Shown one piece after another: positions 22,760 through 30,632 of a DNA stretch of 37,913 nt. The notes under the pieces were generated by a model. That model was not told where the DNA came from. It did not search any database and worked only from the letters and a program-made list of their open reading frames with translations. Positions within the stretch are counted from its first letter, which is position 1. Each line of letters starts with the position of its first letter. Source of the DNA: a virus; the IMG/VR virus record IMGVR_UViG_3300009093_000042, positions 64,001-101,913 of that record; one strand, 5' to 3'. The translations under genes were made by a program, and so were the position numbers.

Positions 22760-24082
22760 TTACTCCACGCCGGAGGTTACGGGCATCGGGCGTTTGCCCG
22801 GTTGAAATTCTTCGTCGGCATCCTCGCTGGTCCCTTCGTTGCCGTCGTGCGGACCTTCGTCGCCTTCGTCTTCTTTGGGCAAGTCAGGAACCTCACCGCC
22901 TTCCGCACCTTCTTCAGAAACCAGCTCGGCGAGCAGGTCGCGGATTTCGCGCAGGAGGCTGAGCGCGGCGTTGTCTTCGGTCGAAGCGCCGATGGCACTA
23001 TCCGACACCGGTGGCTCGATTGGCATGTCCTCGCCATTCGGTGGCGGCATTTCGCCCATGCCGTCCATGGGACTTTCACCGCTCACGATTTCTTCCTCCA
23101 TCTCCTCCACGATTTTGATCGCGCCGGTAACGACTTTGGATTCCTGCAAGTTCAAAGTTTTCATGTTCGTCGTATTATCTACACTCTCAATGTTCAAGAT
23201 TCGTTTAGGTGTTTTACTGTCCATCATCGCATAGGCACCGTGCGGGAGAGGTCCGGGCGGTTTAACCGTAGGCTTTGATGGTTTCATTACCGTGGACTTA
23301 GTTTTCGGGGCGGGTTTCTTTACCGGCTTGACCACTGGCGGGCGCTTCGCAGGCTTCTCTCCAGGCAACGGTGGAGGCTCGTCTGCATCAATCGCATTGA
23401 TGGGTTGATTCTGTCGTTCAGGCGGTAATCCAATGTTTCTGCGGGCTTTAGCAGCCGCGATTTTCGCGTCTCTTTCACGCGCTTTTTCCATCTCCTGATC
23501 GAAGTTGAGCCAGCGGCGGGTGGCGCGCTTGGTGAGCCGGTCGAGCTTCTGCGTGTCGCCTACCCAGGGCGGAAAACCAGAGAGCAGGCCGTAAATGTAG
23601 TCCCGCGTAGCTAAAATATGTTTACAAAGTCCAGGTGCGCCTTTTGGATTTGTCTGGCGCGGGGCGCGGTTGATGCACTGATTTAAGGAATTGGCTCCAA
23701 TGGGACCGGCTGAACGCTGGTGGTTCGCCCAGGCCCACCGGTAGCGATAGTCCGGGCACATGCAATCAACTTCGACCGGCAGCTTGGAGAGCGGCGTGTT
23801 CTTGTGCGCGTGGCTGCGCTTGGGTTTTTTGAAGCGGACGTAGCCCTTATGGCGCAGGCCAGTTGTGGACGGATTCCCTTTGGCGTTGAAATAGTATTCG
23901 AAGGCCCAGTGCTGGCCGGTCTGGTACTGCTGCATGTCCAGCGGCGGCATCTTGACCGTCAGTGAGCGGTGGTAGCGCTTTGGCTCAGACATGCGGAAAA
24001 GCTGATCGTACGTCAGAACCTCCAGAATCACTTCCGGCAATTCTTCCGCAGCCATCAGCTCCTCAAAAGTCATCGAGCGCAT
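22760..24082 (-). CDS. SWIM zinc-finger protein with acidic tail (440 aa)
   Basis: The SWIM motif C-x-C...C-x-H is present: Cys107-Met-Cys109 (VEVDCMCPDYRYRW) and Cys153-Lys-His155 (GLCKHILATRDYI). SWIM domains bind zinc and contact DNA or protein. The stretch between (about 110-152) is long and contains a Trp-rich helix and RAPRQTNPKG. Residues about 190-290 are basic, Lys/Pro-rich and likely disordered; the last 130 residues are strongly acidic (EMEEEIVSG, EDEGDEGPHDGNEG). The start overlaps the 176-aa gene stop as TAATG. It sits in a minus-strand run with virion genes, so it may be packaged or bind DNA. Confidence 0.75.
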   Translation of the reverse strand: MRSMTFEELMAAEELPEVILEVLTYDQLFRMSEPKRYHRSLTVKMPPLDMQQYQTGQHWAFEYYFNAKGNPSTTGLRHKGYVRFKKPKRSHAHKNTPLSKLPVEVDCMCPDYRYRWAWANHQRSAGPIGANSLNQCINRAPRQTNPKGAPGLCKHILATRDYIYGLLSGFPPWVGDTQKLDRLTKRATRRWLNFDQEMEKARERDAKIAAAKARRNIGLPPERQNQPINAIDADEPPPLPGEKPAKRPPVVKPVKKPAPKTKSTVMKPSKPTVKPPGPLPHGAYAMMDSKTPKRILNIESVDNTTNMKTLNLQESKVVTGAIKIVEEMEEEIVSGESPMDGMGEMPPPNGEDMPIEPPVSDSAIGASTEDNAALSLLREIRDLLAELVSEEGAEGGEVPDLPKEDEGDEGPHDGNEGTSEDADEEFQPGKRPMPVTSGVE

Positions 24083-24612
24083 TATTCAGGAGAATCAGAT
24101 TTTCCGCTCAGGTAGTCCCACTCATCTTTTTTCAGTGGGCCGGGGCTATACCACTTTTTCTTCTTTTCCCGTTTGGTTTCTTTGCGCGGTTCCAGTGTCC
24201 GCTCTCCGAAAATAACCTCGCGGGCGGGGAGTTCCTTGGGTTCTTTGAAAACGTCATCACTCCACAGAACGGCGCTGTCAGGCATGATGCCAAAGCTGCG
24301 GCGCAATCGGTCAGTAAATGGCAGCGGCAGGCGGTTGATGTAGTTCACGCTCCAGCAGAGAGTGGACCCTTCGTGATCGCGCACGACCGCCACCAGGCCG
24401 TAGTTGCGCAGGTACTCGTTCAGGGCGTTGTCAGGGAATTTGAGCACCAGGCGCGGCAGCTCGATTCCTTTCTCCTCGGACAGAAGTTTGAAAAACTGGG
24501 AGAAGATGTAACCCCCGCTGTCGTCAGTGAAAATGCCACCATCCCGCGTCATGCGCGGGACGTAGAACAGTCCTATTGACCCGGTTGATTTTGATTTTCC
24601 GCGACCAAGCAT
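24082..24612 (-). CDS. Unknown protein (176 aa)
   Basis: A folded N-terminal part (GSIGLFYVPRMTRDGGIFTD, FSQFFKLLSEEKGIELPRLV, YGLVAVVRDHEGSTLCWSVN) precedes a Pro-rich and then highly basic Lys/Glu-rich tail (KETKREKKKKWYSPGP). The start lies 24 nt from the divergent SbcC-like gene. ACGTATTTAAGGCG precedes the ATG, similar to ACGTAGTTACTGC before the 10657 gene. No family recognised. Confidence 0.6.
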   Translation of the reverse strand: MLGRGKSKSTGSIGLFYVPRMTRDGGIFTDDSGGYIFSQFFKLLSEEKGIELPRLVLKFPDNALNEYLRNYGLVAVVRDHEGSTLCWSVNYINRLPLPFTDRLRRSFGIMPDSAVLWSDDVFKEPKELPAREVIFGERTLEPRKETKREKKKKWYSPGPLKKDEWDYLSGKSDSPE

Positions 24613-24623
24613 CGCCTTAAATA

Positions 24624-24636
24624 CGTTCTCTTGGTC
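24624..24636 (+). promoter_or_regulatory. CGTTCT box 7 nt before the SbcC-like ATG
   Basis: CGTTCT at 24624-24629 with exactly 7 nt to the ATG at 24637, preceded by TTAAATA. The SbcD-like gene has the same box geometry, so both subunits of the nuclease could be expressed together despite lying far apart. Confidence 0.45.
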
Positions 24637-26586
24637 ATGGCTGACCTCAAGATCAAGAGCATCAAGATCAGGAACTGGATGACCATCCGGGAAGCGGACA
24701 TCGCATTCCCCGAGAAAGGGTTAATCCTGGTCCTCGGATCGAACCTGGCTTCTGACGGAAAAATGCAGAGTGTCGGCTCAGGAAAAACCGGTCTCGGGGA
24801 GGCACTGTCCATCGCACTGGCCGGAGTAAAAGGACGTTACGGAGAGTTTGGTCACTACGCGGAAGATCGCGGCGGGAAGGACATGTACGTGAAGGTGGAG
24901 TCCAGCCTGCTGGCCAAGCCGCTGACGGTGGAGATGGGTTTCAAATGCGCGGAACTTTCGAAGACCGGTGAGGGTCTGAAGTTCACGTACGCGGACAAAC
25001 CTTCGGTTCAGCGCGGCGACCCAGACCAGACGCGGCGCGAGCTTCAACGCATGATTCGTGTGACGCCGGAATTGGCCAACTGGACAGTGTTTCTCAGTGG
25101 CGTCCGGTTGAACTTCGACAAAATGTCTCAGGATAATTCCGTGAATTTGCTGATGTCAGCTCTGGCGCAGCCGCCTTGGACAGAATACTTCGAACTAGCG
25201 AAGGCTAAGCTTCAGGCAGCTAACCGTCAGTTGGCGGTTTCAGCCCAGGCTCTGGAATCAGCCCGGATGCGCGAAAAGAATGCTGCGGATGATCTCAGCG
25301 ACGCGGTCGAGGAGCACAAACAGGCTCAGGAAGATTATCAGCGCCAGTTGGAACAGCAGTCGGACCGTCTCGCGGAACTGAAGCGCCAGAACGGTGCGGA
25401 CCTTTCGGCGATCTCAGGGGCCGAAAAGGAAATGACGAAAATAAAGAAGCAGCTCGCGCTCCTGGAGGAGCAGAAGGCGACGCAGAATCATCAGTGGGAA
25501 ATCCAAAAACAGAACCTGCGGGATGACCTGGCAGAGCTGGATGAGAAGCGATTGACGGCGGCGGAAAAGCGCACGGAGGCGAACAGCAAGTATAACGATC
25601 TGGATGATCAGCTCGCCAAGATGAAGAAGGTGCCAAAGAATTGTCCCACCTGTAAAAAACCATGGGATAAGGCGCACAGCGAGGAGGAGTTAGCGAAGAT
25701 GGAGGAAGCTTTGGAAAAGGCCGGTAAGGTCTGTGACCAGGCCGACAAAGTCTATTCTGACATCGACAAAAAGCGCCGGGAGATCAACGACAAGATCGGT
25801 CAAATCGAGCAAAAGATGCGGACCCAGGGACACGTTGCCGATGTGCGCCATCTGGGTGATCTTTATACGGCCCAGGAACGACTGATCCGAAATCTGAACA
25901 CTTCGATCCATGAGCGCGAGTTGAAAATTGTGAAGCTGGCGGACGGGGTTGACAAAAGTTTTGTAAACAAAAAATCGGCTGTCGTTGAGGAGAGGACGCG
26001 GGCGCTGGCGAAAGCCAAGGAGGCGATTGAAACATCGGCTTCTGATTTGGCGATGGACGAGGAGGTCGTCAAAGCGGTGCAATACTGGTACCGGGCCTAC
26101 GGACCGACCGGCATCCCGAATATGATTTTGAGTGAGGCTATTCCGCTGATGAATCGCGTGGCGCGCCGCATTTCAGCCATGATGACCGGAGGCACGCTGG
26201 AGATCAACTACTCGACGACAAAGGTCCTGGCGTCCGGGGAATCGCGCCAGAAGCTCATTACGAAGGTGAACAACCGCATCGGTAGCAAGCGGTCAGAAGG
26301 AAGCTCAAACGGCGAGGGCGGTCTTACGAATTTGATCATTGCTGAAAACCTCAATGAGATCGGACAGGTTTCGAACCGCGTCGGGTTCCGCTGGTACGAC
26401 GAGATCACCAACGGCCAGGACTCCGTGGTGCGCCGCAGCATTTTTGCCTACCTGAAGGAAGTGGCCGAACGTTTGGGCATCCTGGTGTTCGTTGTGGACC
26501 ACCATCCTGAAGTGGCCAGCTTTGCGGATTACGTGCTCGTGGCCGAGAAGTCCAGGGAGCACGGTACCCGCTATTTCTGGCGCTAG
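24637..26586 (+). CDS. gp46: SbcC/Rad50-like ATPase (T4 gp46-like)
   Basis: The ATG at 24637 is chosen over the TTG 6 nt upstream. The 649-aa protein has the SMC/Rad50 layout: N-terminal ATPase half with LVLGSN and a Walker A ending VGSGKT at about 46-51 (with an unusual insertion between the Gly-x-Asn and Gly-x-Gly-Lys parts), a long coiled coil (about 190-470) with the zinc hook Cys336-x2-Cys339 (KNCPTCKKPW) midway, and a C-terminal half with the signature region SSNGEGGLTNLIIAENL, Walker B acidic pair Asp588-Glu589 (FRWYDEITNG) and an H-loop (VVDHHPEV). It pairs with the nuclease at 4646-5692. It ends with a CTAG stop shared with the convergent gene. Confidence 0.87.
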   Translation: MADLKIKSIKIRNWMTIREADIAFPEKGLILVLGSNLASDGKMQSVGSGKTGLGEALSIALAGVKGRYGEFGHYAEDRGGKDMYVKVESSLLAKPLTVEMGFKCAELSKTGEGLKFTYADKPSVQRGDPDQTRRELQRMIRVTPELANWTVFLSGVRLNFDKMSQDNSVNLLMSALAQPPWTEYFELAKAKLQAANRQLAVSAQALESARMREKNAADDLSDAVEEHKQAQEDYQRQLEQQSDRLAELKRQNGADLSAISGAEKEMTKIKKQLALLEEQKATQNHQWEIQKQNLRDDLAELDEKRLTAAEKRTEANSKYNDLDDQLAKMKKVPKNCPTCKKPWDKAHSEEELAKMEEALEKAGKVCDQADKVYSDIDKKRREINDKIGQIEQKMRTQGHVADVRHLGDLYTAQERLIRNLNTSIHERELKIVKLADGVDKSFVNKKSAVVEERTRALAKAKEAIETSASDLAMDEEVVKAVQYWYRAYGPTGIPNMILSEAIPLMNRVARRISAMMTGGTLEINYSTTKVLASGESRQKLITKVNNRIGSKRSEGSSNGEGGLTNLIIAENLNEIGQVSNRVGFRWYDEITNGQDSVVRRSIFAYLKEVAERLGILVFVVDHHPEVASFADYVLVAEKSREHGTRYFWR

Positions 26587-27428
26587 GGATTGAACCCTTT
26601 GTAGCTGCGGTCGGAGACGAGGCTGAGATCGGCAGTGTTGAACAGCTTGGTCCGCACGTCGTCAGCAAAAGCCTGCGCCATTGAAGCGTCAGTTCCTGCG
26701 GTGTTGGACGTGATCGAGAAGTTGTTGCCGTAACCGGGCACGTGAACAAAGGTGAATTCAAATTCTCCCGATGACGGCAGATTGCAGGATCGACGCGGGC
26801 CGCGCAGCCAGGGACCTTTGAGCCGTGCTTTAACATCTTTCACGTATCCAGTGCAGACGATGCCGGGCTTGTCCTCGTCAATGAAGATCAGTTCCAGGCG
26901 CAGAGTCACGGGCGGATAGAAATCGCTGCCAGATTCCGGCGTCACGTTGTAAGGATTGTCGGCTGACTGTGCCCGGCTCACCTGCGAGTCGGTCGATCCG
27001 CCCGGCGTTGTTTGCGGCTGACTTTGGGCCACTGTGACGCGCAGCGGAGTTCTGCCGTTGTTGCTGGAAATCGGCACGTTCAGGGATTCCAGGAGCGCCG
27101 CTGTTTGCATCAGGGAGAGAGCACCCTGCGGGCAGTATTCGTGGTCGAAGGCGTGCAGGGAAAACGAAAACGGGATGTTCAGCGGGTTGGTGGCTTTGTA
27201 CTGATGGATGCCATCCGGCATGACCTGGCTGTTCACCACCAGGTATTCCGCGCTGCGCGCCAGTTCGATAGTCTCCGGCATGGCGGGGAAGTTGATGGCA
27301 ACAAACGAGGACAGACCGGCGAACGGATCAAAGCCACTGGTGCGTCCAGAATCGAGCACGATGAGCCGACCTCCAAACGGGAAGTTCTTCCGCTGAAGTT
27401 GGGCTGTGGTGCTGCTCGGTGTCGGCAT
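26583..27428 (-). CDS. Tail/baseplate protein following the tape measure (281 aa)
   Basis: The gene begins 7 nt after the tape-measure stop, where contractile phages encode tape-measure-proximal baseplate or tube proteins (for example gpU/gpX in P2, gp53/gp48 in T4). A conserved-looking stretch reads VAINFPAMPETIELARSAEY, then IPFSFSLHAFDHEYC with helices (GALSLMQTAALLESLNVPIS), and later a beta region FTFVHVPGYGNNFSITSNTA. A linker about 140-165 is Ser/Gln/Pro-rich. I do not match it confidently to any one family; a baseplate component is the best reading. Confidence 0.6.
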   Translation of the reverse strand: MPTPSSTTAQLQRKNFPFGGRLIVLDSGRTSGFDPFAGLSSFVAINFPAMPETIELARSAEYLVVNSQVMPDGIHQYKATNPLNIPFSFSLHAFDHEYCPQGALSLMQTAALLESLNVPISSNNGRTPLRVTVAQSQPQTTPGGSTDSQVSRAQSADNPYNVTPESGSDFYPPVTLRLELIFIDEDKPGIVCTGYVKDVKARLKGPWLRGPRRSCNLPSSGEFEFTFVHVPGYGNNFSITSNTAGTDASMAQAFADDVRTKLFNTADLSLVSDRSYKGFNP

Positions 27429-27435
27429 ATTAAAA

Positions 27436-29745
27436 CTACGGGGCCAGTGCGCCCTTTTGGATCATGCTCTTGTCTTGGAGCATACGGAACTGCGCGGATT
27501 TTGCCAGTTTGTCTTTGTGGGTCTCCGCCATCTGCACGGCTTGGAAGGTGTCGCGCTGAGTGTTGGCGTCTTTCAGCAGCTTCTTCGCGCCGCCTGTGTT
27601 TTCGAGTTGCTGCTTGGTCAGCTCGATCATCTGACGGTCATGCTCCAGCGTGGCTTTCTCGTTGGAGGTCACTGTGGTTAGCGCGATGCGCTCGCGCACT
27701 TCGGCTGCCGTCTTCTTGTACAGCTTCATGTACCCTTCGGCGGCTTTCTCGCTATTCATTCCCTGGACCTTGAAAGCCTGGAGCCGGAAGATGCGCTCAG
27801 CTTCAGTGAAGTTTCCCTGGAGCATTTTCTTGCGGACTTCGGCCATCACGTCGAACGCGGTCTTTTGACCTGGCAGCGACTGAACCACGTTGGCGGTGTA
27901 GAACTTGTCAGATTGGACGGCCAGCGCCCGTGACCATTTTGCGATGATATTGTCGGGAAACTTTTTGTCGATCACCCGGCCAATGGCAAAGCCAGCGGCA
28001 CCAGCGGCAACGACCAGGAAGGCCGGGCTGCTGAGGAAGCCGAGCAAGCGTGAGAACAACGGCACCAGTTTGGAGACCGAGCTGGCCAGGCCACCACCGC
28101 TAAAGAGGCTTCCCAATCCGCCACCGCCCAGGATGCCACCGCCTGACTTAAGTCCCTGCATTCTTGTGGCGACGGCAGAGGCAGCGGCCACTTCGTAGAG
28201 AGCCACCGCAAGGCGCATCAGCGAGAAAGTGGTGCGCGCTGCGGCTGCCACGACGATGCCGGTGAAAATGTAAACGGTTGTTTTGTGCGAGGCCAGGAAG
28301 GAAACGAATTGTGCGGTGTAACCGAACAGCCCACGGATGGCCGGGAGCAGCGGCATGAACGCCTGCTGAATCAAAGAGACGAACGATTCTTCCAGTCGCC
28401 CGAGCGCCTTGTTTGCATTGGTGACTTGCTCACGCCAGCGCTGCTGGAGCTTCGCGTGTTCGTCCAGCGGTTTGTTGGACTCCGCAATCATGTCCTTGTA
28501 CAGCCGGACCGTTTCGGTGCTGGTGCCGATGACCTGGGCGGCAGCTTCGAGTTGAGCCGTGTAGGCCATTGTGCCAGGGCGCGCCGTGACGATCTTGTCG
28601 ATGAACCGACCCAGGCCCTGGAGCGCCTGCTGCGCGCCCTGTCCGCTGCCGAGCGCGCCGGGCGTGTTGACGCCAGAAAGACCCCGCAGCATGAATGCCT
28701 GCTGTGAGCCTTTCGTCATCTCGTTGAACAGCTTGACGACCTCGCCCGCGTCGCCGCCCACATCCTTCATGCGCGCCGCCATCATCGTGACGTAGCCAGC
28801 AGCTTCCCTTGCGCCCGGCGCGGCACCTGGTCCCAGGAGCCGTAAAGCTTTGCCGATCTCGGTCGCGAACCGCGTGGCTTCGTCGGCGGCCAGTGACGTG
28901 TTGTTCGCGATCACGGCGATCTGATCGGCGACTTCGCGCACGTTCACCTTCAGATTCACCTGGAAAATTCGGGCAAGTTGAGCCGAGTGCTCGAAGCTGA
29001 CGCCCAGGCCCTCCTCCATTTCCACCATCACTTCCAGGCTCTCTTTGAATCCGCGATGCGCCTTGGGCCAGATGTCCGTCAGCGAGCGCGCCGCCGCGTT
29101 CATGGTCTCAAAGGATGCGCCGGTTTTAGCCTGCACTTCGAAAATCTGTTTCGTGAGCCGGTCGCGTACGCTGGTCATCGAGTTCGCCTGGATGAGCGAT
29201 TGATTCAGCTCTCCGCTTTTCTTGATGGCTTCCGCGAAGCCTTTGATCAGCATGTACTCGATGGCCAGGTGCTTGCCGGTGACAGCCGAGATGGATTCCC
29301 GCAGAACGAGACGCTTTTGCTCCAGGTCGAGCAGGTTTTTGGCGTTGGTCAGATTCTCCTGCGCGAGTTTTTTGTAAACTTTAGCCTGGTCGATGCTGTC
29401 TTTGTCCGCCGTGGTGGACTTGCGTTTCTCGTCGTAAAGCCGCTTGTGCATCTTGAAGATGGACTCGGCTTCACGGAGTTCATCTTTTCGGGCTTTGATT
29501 GTTTCATTGATCACGTCTTTCGACGTGATCAGCGCCCGCGAAGCCTCTTTCAGTACCGGAGGCAGCTTCATGTTCTGAGCCAGGTACTCCGTGAAGCTGC
29601 GGTGGGTGTTCTGGGTCTGATGGTGCAACTCAGAAAAGTTTTCTGCAATCGAACGGCTCATCTTTTCGATGCGCTGAACGTCGTCAGCGAAAAGGTGCAG
29701 CCCCTTTCGCATTGCTTCCAACTGTTCTGCTCCGCTCAATGCCAT
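27436..29745 (-). CDS. Tail tape measure protein (769 aa)
   Basis: A long helical protein with a coiled-coil N-terminal third (LFADDVQRIEKMSRSIAENF, KMHKRLYDEKRKSTTADKDS) and an Ala/Gly-rich middle that includes GEVVKLFNEMTKGSQQAFML, typical of tape measures. Two hydrophobic stretches (about 490-530, VYIFTGIVVAAAARTTFSLM; and about 570-590, AFLVVAAGAAGFAIGRVID) could cross the host membrane on injection. The C-terminus is again helical and charged. The number of residues sets tail length; at roughly 0.15 nm per residue this predicts about 115 nm. It is flanked by two small genes upstream and a baseplate-type gene downstream. Confidence 0.82.
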   Translation of the reverse strand: MALSGAEQLEAMRKGLHLFADDVQRIEKMSRSIAENFSELHHQTQNTHRSFTEYLAQNMKLPPVLKEASRALITSKDVINETIKARKDELREAESIFKMHKRLYDEKRKSTTADKDSIDQAKVYKKLAQENLTNAKNLLDLEQKRLVLRESISAVTGKHLAIEYMLIKGFAEAIKKSGELNQSLIQANSMTSVRDRLTKQIFEVQAKTGASFETMNAAARSLTDIWPKAHRGFKESLEVMVEMEEGLGVSFEHSAQLARIFQVNLKVNVREVADQIAVIANNTSLAADEATRFATEIGKALRLLGPGAAPGAREAAGYVTMMAARMKDVGGDAGEVVKLFNEMTKGSQQAFMLRGLSGVNTPGALGSGQGAQQALQGLGRFIDKIVTARPGTMAYTAQLEAAAQVIGTSTETVRLYKDMIAESNKPLDEHAKLQQRWREQVTNANKALGRLEESFVSLIQQAFMPLLPAIRGLFGYTAQFVSFLASHKTTVYIFTGIVVAAAARTTFSLMRLAVALYEVAAASAVATRMQGLKSGGGILGGGGLGSLFSGGGLASSVSKLVPLFSRLLGFLSSPAFLVVAAGAAGFAIGRVIDKKFPDNIIAKWSRALAVQSDKFYTANVVQSLPGQKTAFDVMAEVRKKMLQGNFTEAERIFRLQAFKVQGMNSEKAAEGYMKLYKKTAAEVRERIALTTVTSNEKATLEHDRQMIELTKQQLENTGGAKKLLKDANTQRDTFQAVQMAETHKDKLAKSAQFRMLQDKSMIQKGALAP

Positions 29746-29746
29746 A

Positions 29747-30262
29747 TCAGATTGCCTTTATAGTTTTGCCGTGGATGAAATAGGTTCCCCACGGCGCATT
29801 GAAAAATGAACCGTCCGGGTAGTCCCGCGTGCGCGCCAATTCAGCCATTCGGTCCTCGATCTGTTTGCGCGTGGTCTCGTCGAACGGGACTTTGAGGTCT
29901 ATCTTGTTTACAAAAATCTGATTACCGACCGGTACCTGGATGTTGTACGTCATTGAGCCGGGATCGGTGCCCATGCGGAGAAAGCTCTCGTCAGGATAAA
30001 CCTGGTATTCGAAGTATCCCTCCGTCTGTTCGTCTTCCAGGATGGCAGCTACGATCTGGCGCGCCGCCTCCTTGATCGCGTGCGGGACTTTTCCAGCCGC
30101 ATCGACATTGCTGAAGCCGTGCTTTTTGGCGCGCTGGCCGCTGACGGCTGCCGCCATGTCGATAAAGGATTGAGGCTGTTTTTTCATCGCGCTCAGGCCG
30201 TGCCTGCGGGCGTAAGTCTTTGCTTCCTTCGGGAGTGGAAGATTTTTTAGATCGTCTCTCAC
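29747..30262 (-). CDS. Unknown protein next to the tape measure (171 aa)
   Basis: It starts with GTG overlapping the upstream stop (GTGA). The first 60 residues are basic and helical (KEAKTYARRHGLSAMKKQPQ; FIDMAAAVSGQRAKKHGF) and the rest mixed, with GYFEYQVYPDESFLRMGTDP and MTYNIQVPVGNQIFVNKIDL. The VNK codons hold a perfect TTGTTTACAA element (29904-29913). Its place, one base before the tape measure, is where tail-assembly chaperones are often found, but no chaperone family or frameshift signal is recognised. Confidence 0.6.
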   Translation of the reverse strand: MRDDLKNLPLPKEAKTYARRHGLSAMKKQPQSFIDMAAAVSGQRAKKHGFSNVDAAGKVPHAIKEAARQIVAAILEDEQTEGYFEYQVYPDESFLRMGTDPGSMTYNIQVPVGNQIFVNKIDLKVPFDETTRKQIEDRMAELARTRDYPDGSFFNAPWGTYFIHGKTIKAI

Positions 30263-30507
30263 ACGCCGTGCATCCGAAGAAGTGAGTTGGCCGAAGCGCG
30301 GATGGTCGTCATGTCATGCTGCTGATCCGGTGTCGCGTTGGGCAGGCTGGCCTGGAGCGTGTCCAGGGCGCTGAGGATGGACCGAGCCGAGTTCACTTCG
30401 GCTTGTTCATCGTCTTCCATAACCCGCTCGCTATCATCGTCGAGCACTTGCGACACGATCTTTTTCGCGGCCTCGGTCATCTGCTGCTTTTTGCTGGCGC
30501 TTGGCAT
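30259..30507 (-). CDS. Unknown small protein (82 aa)
   Basis: A helical protein (MPSASKKQQMTEAAKKIVSQ, then VLDDDSERVMEDDEQAEVNS and LSALDTLQASLPNATPDQQH). It overlaps the next gene as GTGA and is the first gene of the tape-measure run. The upstream 125-nt divergent gap carries a TTGTTTACAA element and the promoter of the 383-aa gene on the other strand. No family recognised. Confidence 0.6.
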   Translation of the reverse strand: MPSASKKQQMTEAAKKIVSQVLDDDSERVMEDDEQAEVNSARSILSALDTLQASLPNATPDQQHDMTTIRASANSLLRMHGV

Positions 30508-30570
30508 AGTCTGTAATATCTACCCCGTCAGATCAGCTTCTCAGGCGTTGGTTTGCAGTCGTTCACAAGA

Positions 30571-30580
30571 TTGTAAACAA
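30571..30580. repeat. TTGTTTACAA element (minus sense)
   Basis: Perfect 10-mer TTGTAAACAA on the plus strand, in the divergent promoter region between 30507 and 30633, 16 nt upstream of the plus-strand -35 element. Confidence 0.55.
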
Positions 30581-30595
30581 TTTCTATTATGGGTA

Positions 30596-30624
30596 TTGAC
30601 CGTTAAGAAAATTTTGTTTACATT
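30596..30624 (+). promoter_or_regulatory. Sigma70-like promoter
   Basis: TTGACC at 30596-30601, a 17-nt spacer and TACATT at 30619-30624. The start codon of the 383-aa gene is only 9 nt after the -10 element, so the transcript is predicted to be leaderless or nearly so. The -10 lies inside a TTTGTTTACATT element. A Bacteroidota-type reading (TTG, then TAnnTTTG) also fits partly. Confidence 0.6.
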
Positions 30625-30632
30625 TTCTTCGC

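Noticed and set aside
28978-29763. 261-codon plus-strand frame
   Set aside because: Antisense to the tape measure gene.
8602-30580. TTGTTTACAA elements as DnaA boxes (TTATCCACA)
   Set aside because: They differ at the central positions and are scattered, partly inside genes, rather than clustered as at an origin.
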